Shown here in pieces: positions 16,752-25,400 of a stretch of DNA of 64,000 nucleotides. The DNA is from Bacillota bacterium (GTDB lineage Bacteria > Bacillota > Bacilli > Paenibacillales > NBRC-103111), in assembly GCA_023388055.1 (NCBI GenBank), contig JAEWGW010000019.1:124001-188000 (forward strand), in the 5' to 3' direction. The notes beneath the pieces are model-generated. The model made no database searches and was not told where the DNA came from. It was given only the letters and a program-made list of their open reading frames with translations. Positions within the stretch are counted from its first letter, which is position 1. Every line of letters starts with the position of its first letter. The translations under genes and the position numbers were made by a program.

Positions 16752-16863
16752 AGAACGACTCCTAACTCAAAATCGGGAGGGCTCTCCCATACGGGAAGGA
16801 TGGCTTGGGAGAGTCTATCATTAACCATATCTTCCAGAGCCCGAAAACATGACAGTTTTCTTG

Positions 16864-16889
16864 AAAAAAACAGGCCCAAAAGGGCCTAG
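16864..16889 (-). terminator. Rho-independent terminator of the lipoprotein gene
   Basis: Minus strand: AGGCCC, loop TTTT, GGGCCT, then GTTTTTTT. It starts about 10 bases after the stop codon of the gene at 16900-17883. Confidence 0.85.
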
Positions 16890-16899
16890 GATGCTCTGG

Positions 16900-17883
16900 T
16901 TACTTCTGCTTGGCCTGGGGCATCAGCAGCTTCAGAATATCGCCCAAGGACCGGGCATTGGCCGGCGGCTCCTGCTTAAAGGCGGGGGTACCGTTAATGT
17001 CGGCAAAGGACTGCTCCAGCTTGATGGAATTTGTGGCGGATGCGCCATTGGTTCCTGCAGTGCTGAAGGCCAGCTGCAAATTCTCGCGGCGGACAAAGCC
17101 GGTCTGATCCACGGCTACGGATATTTCCCCGGGCGCCTGAAGAACAAAACCTGCGGCAGAGGATTTCAGGGATTGAACCTGTGTATCCCCGGCAATTCCC
17201 GCAGCGGCCAGGCGGTCAATAAGCTCCGGAAGTTTGCCTTTAATGGCTGCTTCAATTTCGCTTTTGTTCTTTTCCGTAATCTCCAGACGGTACACCGGGA
17301 CTTTACTGCCGTCGGCCAGCCCTGTCTCTTCGACGGTGGCAAACCATTTGGCGTCCACATCTGCAATCAGCAGCTGGAAGGCGTCGGAGACAAGCTTGCC
17401 GGCAGCCTTCAGACTATCCTGGGTAAAGGGACTGGTTTGCCCGGAGAGGCTCGACAGCTCGGCCATATCCAGCGAAAAGCTTTCATTCTGCTTGCCTAAA
17501 AGTGGAAGCTGCAGATACAATTTGTTATCCTTAAACAATAACGGCAGGGTCATGGCTGTTGTGGACCCTTCCGGGGTGCTTTTCAGCACGGCCTCCAGGC
17601 GGACCGGCTCATAAGCAGCTGCGCCGCTCCACTCCAGAGTACCCTTGGTCAGCATGCCTTTAAGTGCGGAAGCAATCAGGTTCTTGCCGGCCCCTTCAGA
17701 GGGCAGCTGGATATTCATCGTGGCTTTTCCCGAGAAGGAATAAGCCGCGGCTTCACTTTGCTTCAGAAAAGCCTGCTCCATTTTTTCTTTGGCCAAATCC
17801 GGCTCCTTGGTACAACCGGCTCCCACTGCGGCGACAGCCAGCAGGGTGCCCATAAGCAGGGTTTTGGTAACAGTTTTGCGCAT
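16900..17883 (-). CDS. Lipoprotein of unknown function, 327 aa
   Basis: Lipoprotein signal MRKTVTKTLLMGTLLAVAAV followed by GAGC, with the modified Cys at residue 24. The mature part begins with a helical segment (EKMEQAFLKQSEAAAYSFSG) and continues as alternating beta strands (KATMNIQLP, GTLEWSGAAAYEPVRLEAVL, NKLYLQLPLL). This resembles DUF6612/LppX-LprG-like lipoproteins with a curved beta sheet, but I cannot assign a family. The frame extends to 17907, but ATG 17883 has AAAGGAGA 11 bases upstream and is the better start. It ends at its own terminator, so it is probably monocistronic. Confidence 0.7.
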   Translation of the reverse strand: MRKTVTKTLLMGTLLAVAAVGAGCTKEPDLAKEKMEQAFLKQSEAAAYSFSGKATMNIQLPSEGAGKNLIASALKGMLTKGTLEWSGAAAYEPVRLEAVLKSTPEGSTTAMTLPLLFKDNKLYLQLPLLGKQNESFSLDMAELSSLSGQTSPFTQDSLKAAGKLVSDAFQLLIADVDAKWFATVEETGLADGSKVPVYRLEITEKNKSEIEAAIKGKLPELIDRLAAAGIAGDTQVQSLKSSAAGFVLQAPGEISVAVDQTGFVRRENLQLAFSTAGTNGASATNSIKLEQSFADINGTPAFKQEPPANARSLGDILKLLMPQAKQK

Positions 17884-17992
17884 AACGGGGATGTTCTCCT
17901 TTAACAATGTAAGTTATGTTCCATTATACTGGCATCCGGTTTGTTTGTCTCTATGAAACGGCCTCTTGCGAAACCGGAAGATGGAGGAACTC

Positions 17993-19117
17993 ATGAAACA
18001 TTCTATAAACCGTCCTGAGACTGTCTCAGAGCTGGAAACAGTCATCAGGCAAAAGATTGGCGCCGCCTCTGGGGCTGCTATCAGGTTCCGGGATTACATG
18101 GAGCTGTGTTTGTATCATCCCCAATGGGGGTATTACATGCAGCCCCGGGAAAAAATCGGGAAAGCCGGCGATTTTTATACGGCACCGAATATCGGCGGCG
18201 TTCTGGGTGAAGCATTGGCTTACTATATTGCCCGCCAAGCCGCTTCCTTAACCGGACAGGTCCGCATCATGGAATGGGGAGCCGGAACAGGAAGGCTGGC
18301 AGCACAGATTCTGGACAGTATCCGGGAGCATTTCCCGGAGCTGTACCTGCGGGTTCATTATATGGTGGTGGAAAAGAGCCCCTGGCATCAGCAATGCCAG
18401 AGGCAGCAGTTGGCCGATCACTGGCATGTGGTCCGGCAGTGGACACCGGAGGAAGCGGTGGAAGCAGGCGGAGCCGGTCAGGCGGATTTTATGCTGTCCA
18501 ACGAGCTGCTGGACGCCTTTCCCGTCCACCGGCTCCGGCAGCGGCAGGAAGCGCTGATGGAGCTTTATGTGGGCTGGGATGTTTCCACGGGTGCTTTTTG
18601 TGAACGTGAGCTGCCCTGTACCGACGAAGCTCTTATCGGCTGCTTGAGGGAGTCGGGAATCGAGCTGGCCAACGGGCAAACCGCAGATATTTCCCTGGAG
18701 GCGCCCCGCTGGCTGAATGAAAGGCTGGGGGAGTTGGAGAGCGGAGAGCTAATTACTATCGATTATGGGGATACTTCCGCAGAATTGTTCGGAACTCACC
18801 GTATGAACGGCACACTTCTATGCTATAAAAATCATTTGGCTGGTGAAAACCCGTATATTTATGCAGGAGAGCAGGATATAACCGCTCATGTGGATTTCAG
18901 CGCCTGCATCCGCTCCGGGAATCAAGCCGGTGCCGCCCAGTGGCAGCTGATGACCCAGAAGGAGTTTCTGCTGGAAAGTGGTGTGCTGGAGCGTCTGGTC
19001 TCCCATGATGGCCGGGACCCCTTCAGTCCGGCGGCCAAGCGCAACCGGGCCATCAGGCAGCTCCTGTTGTCCGATGGGATGAGCGAATTGTTCAAGGTGC
19101 TGATCCAAAAGAAATAG
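17993..19117 (+). CDS. MidA/NDUFAF7-like SAM-dependent methyltransferase, 374 aa
   Basis: Class I methyltransferase of the DUF185 (MidA) family. Signature parts are seen in order: IRFRDYMELCLYHPQWGYY, KAGDFYTAPNIGGVLGEALA, the SAM-binding loop EWGAGTGRLAAQIL, FMLSNELLDAFPVHRL, and ITIDYGDTSAELFG. In mitochondria the relative methylates a complex I subunit; the bacterial substrate is not known, so none is claimed. Of the possible starts I chose ATG 17993, which follows GGAGG (17983-17987) by 5 bases; the frame is open to 17966. It diverges from the lipoprotein gene and ends at a terminator near 19128-19185. Confidence 0.83.
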   Translation: MKHSINRPETVSELETVIRQKIGAASGAAIRFRDYMELCLYHPQWGYYMQPREKIGKAGDFYTAPNIGGVLGEALAYYIARQAASLTGQVRIMEWGAGTGRLAAQILDSIREHFPELYLRVHYMVVEKSPWHQQCQRQQLADHWHVVRQWTPEEAVEAGGAGQADFMLSNELLDAFPVHRLRQRQEALMELYVGWDVSTGAFCERELPCTDEALIGCLRESGIELANGQTADISLEAPRWLNERLGELESGELITIDYGDTSAELFGTHRMNGTLLCYKNHLAGENPYIYAGEQDITAHVDFSACIRSGNQAGAAQWQLMTQKEFLLESGVLERLVSHDGRDPFSPAAKRNRAIRQLLLSDGMSELFKVLIQKK

Positions 19118-19127
19118 GCGATACGGA

Positions 19128-19185
19128 TGAAAAGGCTGGTTTTTGGGTTGTGCTCTCACACCGCCCGAAAGCCGGTCTTTTTTTG
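19128..19185 (+). terminator. Probable terminator after the methyltransferase
   Basis: An interrupted stem (AAGGCTGG...GGG with CCC...AGCCGGTCTT) is followed by seven T. The pairing is imperfect. Confidence 0.6.
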
Positions 19186-19523
19186 CCGGATATAGAAGTT
19201 AGCTGATTTTACCCGGGAAGCTCTCCCAAAAGGTATGTTTCTAAGAAAAAGTGTCAATACCGAATAGTATGAGAAGACTTTTGCAAGCAAATAGATTCTA
19301 TGAATTCTAGTATCGGCATAACCATAAGTATGGAGTACATACCAGGCAGTTGCGCATGGCGCCTATAAGATATGAAGCGGTTACCGGCTGCTTGAAGGGG
19401 CTCTAGTTCTCCGTATGGCAAAAAGAGACCGGAGATCATACGCCGGAAGTTTGCAAAACCGGACGTTTAAAGCATGCAATGGGCACTGCAACAAGAGAAT
19501 AACCTTTTTTGGGAGGTAGTAAA
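19186..19523 (+). promoter_or_regulatory. rsfA upstream region with sigma-G-like promoter
   Basis: No gene is seen here. GCATA (19316-19320), 17 bp, CATACCA (19338-19344) matches the forespore sigma-G pattern (-10 CATACTA) at 6 of 7 -10 positions. It lies about 180 bp before rsfA; in B. subtilis rsfA is expressed in the forespore. SD GGGAGGT (19511-19517) precedes the ATG. Confidence 0.4.
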
Positions 19524-20171
19524 ATGTCAGCAGTCAGACAAGATGCGTGGAGTGAAGAGGATGATTTGATTTTGGCCGAGGTGACACTCCGCCATATTAG
19601 GGAAGGCGGTACGCAGTTGGCCGCGTTCGAAGAAGTAGGGGAGCGGATCGGGCGGACGGCCGCAGCTTGCGGGTTCCGCTGGAACAGTTTTGTCCGCAAA
19701 AAATATGAGGCCGCCATACAAATCGCCAAAAAGCAGCGGCAGCAGCGCAACCAGGCCAAGAAACATTCTTCAGGCAGTGCAACGGCTTCCGTGGCAATGC
19801 TCGACGTCCAGGAATCCGGCTACACCCGATCGGAAGGAATTTCGGAGGAATCCGTATCCATTGATGCGGTAATCCGTTTTCTGCGCCAGTGGAAAACCAC
19901 CTATGCCGATATGTCACGGCAAATCCGCACGCTGGAGAAGGATCTGACAGAAACCCGCGAGACCATGGCCTTATTGCGCCGGGAAAATGAAAAGCTGAAT
20001 TCTGAAGTCAACGAGGTATCCACCGATTACAGGGTGGTGAATGACGACTATAAAGCACTGATCCAGATTATGGACAGGGCAAGAAAGCTGTCTCTTCTGC
20101 AGGAAGAAGAGGAAGAGGCGAAATCCAAGTTCAAAATGGATGCCAACGGTAATCTGGAGCGTATAGATTAA
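19524..20171 (+). CDS. rsfA: RsfA family prespore transcriptional regulator, 215 aa
   Basis: The N-terminal Myb-like DNA-binding domain (about residues 3-60) reads AWSEEDDLILAEVTLRHIRE, then FEEVGERIGRTAAACGFRWN, the hallmark of the RsfA/YlbO family. The C-terminal part is a coiled coil (LEKDLTETRETMALLRRENE) that should dimerise the protein. In B. subtilis RsfA modulates the sigma-F regulon in the forespore. The neighbour panE and, further on, bshC and mraZ are also close to rsfA in B. subtilis (ylbO, ylbQ, yllA, yllB), which supports the call. Start ATG 19524 follows SD GGGAGGT. A terminator follows at 20205. Confidence 0.92.
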   Translation: MSAVRQDAWSEEDDLILAEVTLRHIREGGTQLAAFEEVGERIGRTAAACGFRWNSFVRKKYEAAIQIAKKQRQQRNQAKKHSSGSATASVAMLDVQESGYTRSEGISEESVSIDAVIRFLRQWKTTYADMSRQIRTLEKDLTETRETMALLRRENEKLNSEVNEVSTDYRVVNDDYKALIQIMDRARKLSLLQEEEEEAKSKFKMDANGNLERID

Positions 20172-20204
20172 GAAAATATCCTTCCAATCCAATAGTCTGA
20201 TATC

Positions 20205-20240
20205 AAAAGCGGCTTCCGTAAAAGGAGCCGCTTTTCCTTT
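20205..20240 (+). terminator. Rho-independent terminator after rsfA
   Basis: AAAAGCGGCT pairs with AGCCGCTTTT across an 11-base loop, followed by CCTTT. Confidence 0.8.
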
Positions 20241-20241
20241 C

Positions 20242-20269
20242 TTGCCCTAAAGTGGTATAGTGGTATAGT
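20242..20269 (+). promoter_or_regulatory. Sigma-A-like promoter of panE
   Basis: TTGCCC (20242-20247), 16 bp, TATAGT (20264-20269). The short duplication TGGTATAG-TGGTATAG makes a second, less well spaced -10. Transcription from here would start near 20276, which argues for the TTG start at 20289 over GTG 20268. Confidence 0.55.
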
Positions 20270-20288
20270 GGAAAAAGGATGTGGGAGT

Positions 20289-21296
20289 TTGAACATCGAG
20301 ATTATCGGCGGCGGATCATTGGGACTGCTGCTGGCAGGACGTCTCGCGGCGGCTGAAAGCGGAGATTCGCTTACGCTGGTCGTGCGTACTCCCCGGCAGT
20401 CGGAGGCGGTTTCCCGGGCAGGGATTACGGTACAGGAGCAGGACGGCAAGCCTCTTCATACAAAGGATGCCGAATGTCTGGATTTTGCGGCGTATTCCTC
20501 CAGGCAGCACCAAGCGGGAAACGGCGCAGACTGGATTATTCTTGCTTTGAAGCAGAAGGATATCACTCCCCAAGTGGTGGAGGCAGTCCGCAGACAGGCT
20601 TCGCAGCATACACGCGTATGCTGCCTTCAGAACGGCATGGGACACTTGGAGAAGCTGCGGGCTGTTTTTAACGGAAGCATGCTTTATACCGCGGTTACTA
20701 CAGAAGGCGCTATGCGGGTTTCGGATATGGAGGTCCGGCATACGGGCTCCGGAAGCACTCGCATCGGCGCAGTGGATGAGGGAGAACTCCTCACCCGGCC
20801 GCATGCTGAGGTGCTGGCAGCAACACTTAACAGGGCGGGCTTTCGCGCAGACGTATCCGATCATATTCAGATGGATGTATGGGACAAGCTAATCATGAAC
20901 TGTGTGATTAATCCGCTAACCGCCCTGCTGGATATCCGGAACGGCCAGCTGCTGGAGCAGCCCCGGTGTCTGGAGCTCATGCAGAGCCTGTACGAAGAGG
21001 CGGAAGCTGTTGCTGCTGCTGCCGGATACGGAAGGCCGGAACGCTTCAGGTGGGAAAGGCTGGTTGAGGTGTGCCGGGCAACAGCGGGGAACCGTTCGTC
21101 GATGCTGCAGGATCTATCCGCGGGACGGATTACGGAGTTGGAATATCTGAACGGCAGCTTGCTGCGGGAGGCGGAGCGTTATGCTCTCAAACTTCCTTTG
21201 CACGAGACCATTTACCGGCTGGTTTCGGCCAAAGAAGCTTTGCAGGTAAGCGGCGAACAGGATGAGACTTGTCGAAAGCTTAATTATTCTGAATAA
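20289..21296 (+). CDS. panE: 2-dehydropantoate 2-reductase (ketopantoate reductase), 335 aa
   Basis: Catalyses the NADPH-dependent reduction of ketopantoate to pantoate in coenzyme A synthesis. The N-terminal Rossmann motif IEIIGGGSLGLLLAGRL is plain. The middle carries CCLQNGMGHLEKL and YTAVTTEGA, the ApbA/PanE active-site region, and KLIMNCVINPLTALLDIRNG contains the Lys and Asn residues that contact substrate. Length is slightly above the usual 300 aa. The start was set at TTG 20289 because the promoter -10 overlaps the longer start and AAAAAGGA lies 10 bases upstream. In B. subtilis a panE-like gene (ylbQ) also sits between rsfA and bshC. Confidence 0.9.
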   Translation: MNIEIIGGGSLGLLLAGRLAAAESGDSLTLVVRTPRQSEAVSRAGITVQEQDGKPLHTKDAECLDFAAYSSRQHQAGNGADWIILALKQKDITPQVVEAVRRQASQHTRVCCLQNGMGHLEKLRAVFNGSMLYTAVTTEGAMRVSDMEVRHTGSGSTRIGAVDEGELLTRPHAEVLAATLNRAGFRADVSDHIQMDVWDKLIMNCVINPLTALLDIRNGQLLEQPRCLELMQSLYEEAEAVAAAAGYGRPERFRWERLVEVCRATAGNRSSMLQDLSAGRITELEYLNGSLLREAERYALKLPLHETIYRLVSAKEALQVSGEQDETCRKLNYSE

Positions 21297-21731
21297 AAAT
21301 ACTTCAAAAATGCATAATTATAAGCTATCATAAATCCATGGAAGCTTTTCTTAATGGGTTTGCCCAAAAGAGTAATTTTTTCCACAAGAAAATCGTAGAT
21401 TTTATTAACCGCCGGTTGTATAATTGAAAAAGATTATAATTCGGCGGAAAAAGGTAAACCTTCTTTTATTGAATTGTTACTTTCTTGTGAAATTTGTGAA
21501 GGAATTGAAAAAAATTATTTACAGGTCAATAACTTTATGTTAAAAATAATGACATGGAATTTATTTTGTGTGAGATTATCTGACATAAAGAAAAAGGCGC
21601 AAATTCGAAATGTTTTTGACCGGTGTACAAATGTTCATGGAGTTGGGCTAATGGTGTGACAATCGTCACTGCTGGACGGTTGTTGTACCTTTACCATAAA
21701 AAAAGTATTCAGTATATTCGGGAGGGTTACT
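21297..21731 (+). other. AT-rich upstream region of the opp operon
   Basis: 435 bp of clearly AT-richer DNA than its surroundings. It contains several TATAAT-like hexamers (TTGTATAAT near 21415, TTATAAT near 21435) and a small inverted repeat CAATCGTC/GACGGTTG at about 21660-21682. The open frame 21474-21659 has no SD and odd composition, so I do not call it. The operon promoter and regulator sites probably lie here, but I cannot place them with confidence. SD GGGAGGG precedes oppA. Confidence 0.5.
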
Positions 21732-23441
21732 ATGCAAACGAAAAAGTTGTTAGCCGCCACGCTGTCCTCTGTGATGGCACTTGGTGTAGCTGCAGGTTGT
21801 ACGACAACATCATCCGATGAAGGCAAAAGCTCCACAGCTCCTTCCACTGCCCCTGGTGCAAGCACCGCGGCTTCTACCGCACCCTCTGCCAAAGGCGCCG
21901 TAATCAACACTTACATTAACGGCGAAATTCCTACCATGGACCCGGGCCTTGCCAAGTCCACCTCTTCCAGCTGGTCTTTGGACCACGTGTTTGAAGGTCT
22001 GTTCTTCCAAGACAAAGACGGACTGGTTCCCGGACAAGCGAAAGATGTTAAAATCAGCGAAGACGGCCTGACCTACACCTTCACCCTGAAGGATAACCTG
22101 AAGTGGTCCAACGGCGATCCGTTAACAGCAGCGGATTTTGAATACTCCTGGAAACGGGTTTTGGACCCGGCCTTCGCTTCTGAATATGCTTACCAAATCG
22201 GCGACTACATTAAGGGCGGCACAGAATACAACACAGCAGACCCCAAGAAGCTTTCCGCCGAAGAAATGACTAAATTGCGTGATGCTGTCGGAGTTAAAGC
22301 AACCGACGAAAAAACCTTGGTAGTTAACCTGGTTAACCCCACTGCTTACTTCAAACAGCTGGTTTCCTTCTATACCTACTATCCGGTCAACAAGAAGGTT
22401 GTTGAAGCCAACCCCAAGTGGGCTAACGAAGCTGCAACCCTTGTCGGCAACGGTCCTTTCACAGTGAAGGAATGGAGCAAGGACAAGAAGATGGTAGCAG
22501 TGAAGAACGAGAACTACTATGACAAGGCTAAGATCACTGCAACCCAAATTACCTGGAACAACATCACCGACGACAACACTGCATGGCAAATGTACAGCAC
22601 TGGTGAGCTGAACGTGTATCAATCCGTTACACCTGCTGCTATCGAAACTGCTAAGAAGAGCGGCGAGCTGATCGTATCTCCGAAGCTGGCTACTTACTTC
22701 TACCGCTTTAACGTAACCAAGCCTCCTTTCAACAATGTGAAGATCCGTAAGGCGCTGGCTATGTCGATCCAACGTCAGCCGATTATCGATAACATTACCA
22801 AGACTGGTCAAACTCCTGCATTTGCCTTCGTATCCCCCGGTATCATCATGGCCGGCAAGGACTTCCGTACTGGAGGCGACGCTTCTTCCCAAACCTACTT
22901 CAAGGAAGATGCAGCAGAAGCCAAGAAGCTGTTGGATGAAGGCTTGAAGGAACTGGGCCTGACCGCGTTCCCCAAGACTGAGTTGACTTACAACACCAAT
23001 GAAGGCCACAAGAAAATTGCTGAAGCCATCCAAGAAATGTGGAAGAAGAACCTGGGTATCGAAGTAACCCTGGGTAACGTTGAATCCAAGGTATGGACTG
23101 ACAAACAATCCAAACTGGACTACCAAGTTATTCGTACCGGCTGGATTGGCGACTATCTTGACCCGATGACCTACATCGACATGTTCGTAACAGGCGGCGG
23201 CAACAACAATACCGGCTGGAGCAACAAGCAATATGACGAGCTGGTAGCAGCTGCCAAGAAGGAACAAAACGAAGCCAAGCGGATTCAACAATTCCGCGAC
23301 GCAGAGAAGATCCTGATGGACGAAATGCCGATTATGCCGATCTACTTCTACACCTCGGCTAACGCTATCAAGAAGGACATCACTGGCGTCTACACTCCTG
23401 CTAACCGTGAAATGAGCTTCCGTTATGCTGTTGCTAAGTAA
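21732..23441 (+). CDS. oppA: Oligopeptide ABC transporter substrate-binding lipoprotein OppA, 569 aa
   Basis: Family 5 solute-binding protein. The signal ends in GVAAGC with Cys23 lipidated, followed by a Ser/Thr/Ala-rich linker (STAPSTAPGASTAASTAPSA) that tethers the domain to the membrane. Core motifs are YINGEIPTMDPGLAKSTSSS, YTFTLKDNLKWSNGDPLTAA with FEYSWKRVLDP, and the late IRTGWIGDYLDPMTYIDMF. It delivers peptides to the OppBCDF complex encoded next. The codon choice is rich in C-ending codons typical of highly expressed genes. A strong hairpin follows the stop and probably sets a higher level of oppA message than of the rest of the operon. Confidence 0.95.
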   Translation: MQTKKLLAATLSSVMALGVAAGCTTTSSDEGKSSTAPSTAPGASTAASTAPSAKGAVINTYINGEIPTMDPGLAKSTSSSWSLDHVFEGLFFQDKDGLVPGQAKDVKISEDGLTYTFTLKDNLKWSNGDPLTAADFEYSWKRVLDPAFASEYAYQIGDYIKGGTEYNTADPKKLSAEEMTKLRDAVGVKATDEKTLVVNLVNPTAYFKQLVSFYTYYPVNKKVVEANPKWANEAATLVGNGPFTVKEWSKDKKMVAVKNENYYDKAKITATQITWNNITDDNTAWQMYSTGELNVYQSVTPAAIETAKKSGELIVSPKLATYFYRFNVTKPPFNNVKIRKALAMSIQRQPIIDNITKTGQTPAFAFVSPGIIMAGKDFRTGGDASSQTYFKEDAAEAKKLLDEGLKELGLTAFPKTELTYNTNEGHKKIAEAIQEMWKKNLGIEVTLGNVESKVWTDKQSKLDYQVIRTGWIGDYLDPMTYIDMFVTGGGNNNTGWSNKQYDELVAAAKKEQNEAKRIQQFRDAEKILMDEMPIMPIYFYTSANAIKKDITGVYTPANREMSFRYAVAK

Positions 23442-23456
23442 ATAAAAAAGATCGCA

Positions 23457-23491
23457 CATGAGGTATGCCGTACGTGCAGGCATACCTCATG
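23457..23491 (+). promoter_or_regulatory. Perfect 13-bp hairpin between oppA and oppB
   Basis: CATGAGGTATGCC (23457-23469) and GGCATACCTCATG (23479-23491) form a perfect stem with a 9-base loop. No T-run follows, so it is unlikely to be a full terminator. It is better explained as an mRNA-stabilising or processing element at the oppA 3' end. Confidence 0.8.
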
Positions 23492-23529
23492 TTCTGATGA
23501 TAGAGGCTTGGGAAGGGGTAACTTACTTT

Positions 23530-24450
23530 ATGCGATCATTTCTTATTAAAAGAGGAGTAAACGCCGTTCTTACGATTTTGGTGATAATTACTCTAACCTT
23601 TATACTCATGCATTCCGTACCTGGCGGACCTTTCACCCAAGAGAAACCGGTGCCTCCTGCTATTCTGGAAAATTTGAATAAATTTTATCATCTGGACGAG
23701 CCTGTCTGGAAGCAATACTTCCGATATGTGGGTTCCCTGCTGCAGGGTGATCTTGGCCCTTCCTACAAATCACAATCCCGGGATGTTAACCAAATGCTGA
23801 AGGAAGCTATGCCAGTAACCGTTCAGCTGGGTTTACAAGCCTTGGTTGTTGCCGTTATCGGCGGTTTGTTCTTAGGGATTACTTCCTCGCTGTACCATAA
23901 CAGAATTCCTGACCGGCTTGCTACCATATTAGCGGTTTTAGGAACATCTGTGCCCAGCTTTGTAATCGCTACCTTACTTATCCAATTTCTTGCGGTTCAA
24001 TTCCATTGGTTTCCAGTCGCCACGTGGGCGTCCATGAAACATACGGTTCTGCCAACACTCGCATTATCGGCTTCGCCTCTTGCGCAGATTACCCGGTTAA
24101 TGCGTTCCAATATGCTTGAGGTGTTGAATCAGGATTATATCAAAACGGCTAAGGCGAAGGGTTTGCCTTATGTGCGTGTTGTGGTTAACCATGCCATCCG
24201 TAATGCGATTCTTCCCGTTATCACCATCCTTGGTCCGATCACGGCTCATCTGGTTACCGGTTCTTTTGTCATTGAGAAAATTTTCTCTGTACCGGGATCA
24301 GGTAAAATGTTGGTAGACGGCATCAATAATCGGGACTACTCCCTCATTATGGGTACTACTGTGGTTTATGGCATCGCGCTTGTCGTCATACTCTTTATAG
24401 TAGACTTGCTGTATTCCATCATAGATCCGCGCATTAAGCTGAGGGGGTGA
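23530..24450 (+). CDS. oppB: Oligopeptide ABC transporter permease OppB, 306 aa
   Basis: Inner-membrane permease of the DppB/OppB type. The N-terminal helix FLIKRGVNAVLTILVIITLT is followed by the periplasmic loop with SVPGGPF. Further helices follow, and the cytoplasmic coupling EAA loop reads YIKTAKAKGLPYVRVVVNHA. The C-terminal GSFVIEKIFSVPGSGKMLVD is the standard OppB signature. The frame opens at 23458, inside the hairpin; ATG 23530 is the better start because GGAAGGGG lies 11 bases upstream and the homologous N-terminus begins there. It overlaps the possible GTG start of oppC. Confidence 0.93.
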   Translation: MRSFLIKRGVNAVLTILVIITLTFILMHSVPGGPFTQEKPVPPAILENLNKFYHLDEPVWKQYFRYVGSLLQGDLGPSYKSQSRDVNQMLKEAMPVTVQLGLQALVVAVIGGLFLGITSSLYHNRIPDRLATILAVLGTSVPSFVIATLLIQFLAVQFHWFPVATWASMKHTVLPTLALSASPLAQITRLMRSNMLEVLNQDYIKTAKAKGLPYVRVVVNHAIRNAILPVITILGPITAHLVTGSFVIEKIFSVPGSGKMLVDGINNRDYSLIMGTTVVYGIALVVILFIVDLLYSIIDPRIKLRG

Positions 24451-24455
24451 ACCGG

Positions 24456-25376
24456 ATGTCGATGAATATTAATGAAAATATGTTTTTGCCTGCGCCTAAG
24501 GATGATAACGGCGAGCGCATTGTCCGCCCTAGCCTTACGTATTGGCAGGATGCTTGGCGCCGGTTGAAGAAGAACAAAGTGGCGATGACCGCCTTGTTTG
24601 CTTTGATCGCATTAATTTTGCTGGCTATATTCGGGCCGATGATTCGCCCGTTCTCTTATTCGGAGCAAAGCTTCATGAACGTAAACAAGCTTCCCAATGC
24701 CACCCACTGGTTCGGCACGGATGACTTGGGCCGTGACCTCTGGGTCCGTGTTTGGTTTGGCGCCCGGATTTCATTGACCATTGCCATCGTGGCTGCCAGC
24801 TTGGACCTGATGATCGGGGTTATCTACGGAGGCATCGCCGGCTACAAAGGCGGCGCTACCGATAACTTCATGATGCGTATTGTGGAAATTCTGTATGCTA
24901 TCCCTTATCTGCTGGTTGTTATCCTGTTGATGGTTGTTATGGAAAAAGGTTTGCTGACGATTATCGTCGCCATGACCGCCTTCGGCTGGATGGGTATGGC
25001 GCGGCTGGTCCGCGGCCAGGTGATGCAGCTGAAGGAACAGGAATTTATTTTGGCCGCCCGCACATTGGGCGCCAGCAACAACCGCATTCTTTTCAAACAT
25101 CTGGTGCCCAACACCTTGGGCGTTATTATCGTAAACATTACCTTCTCCATCCCCGGCGCGATCTTTACCGAGGCAACCTTGAGCTTCCTGGGTCTGGGTA
25201 TTCCCGCACCCCAAGCAAGCCTTGGTACGCTGACAAGCGACGCCATCAGCAGCATTATTCAGGGGCATCCGTACCAGCTGTTTTTCCCTGCTGCTGTAAT
25301 CTCTATGATCATGTTGGCCTTTAACCTTCTGGGCGACGGTCTGCGTGATGCTCTTGACCCACGGATGCGCAAATAA
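24456..25376 (+). CDS. oppC: Oligopeptide ABC transporter permease OppC, 306 aa
   Basis: Second permease of the Opp system. A cytoplasmic N-terminus ends in YWQDAWRRLKKNKVAMTALF and enters the first helix. NATHWFGTDDLGRDLWVRVW is the OppC/DppC periplasmic signature, and EFILAARTLGASNNRILFKH is the EAA coupling loop for the ATPases. ATG 24456 lies 9 bases after GAGGGGG; GTG 24447 overlaps the oppB stop and sits inside that SD. The gene is part of oppABCDF, with short intergenic distances throughout. Confidence 0.93.
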   Translation: MSMNINENMFLPAPKDDNGERIVRPSLTYWQDAWRRLKKNKVAMTALFALIALILLAIFGPMIRPFSYSEQSFMNVNKLPNATHWFGTDDLGRDLWVRVWFGARISLTIAIVAASLDLMIGVIYGGIAGYKGGATDNFMMRIVEILYAIPYLLVVILLMVVMEKGLLTIIVAMTAFGWMGMARLVRGQVMQLKEQEFILAARTLGASNNRILFKHLVPNTLGVIIVNITFSIPGAIFTEATLSFLGLGIPAPQASLGTLTSDAISSIIQGHPYQLFFPAAVISMIMLAFNLLGDGLRDALDPRMRK

Positions 25377-25400
25377 GCGGACTTACAGGAGGTGGACCCC

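Noticed and set aside
21474..21659. 61-codon frame upstream of oppA
   Set aside because: No ribosome binding site, AT-rich composition and no recognisable domain.
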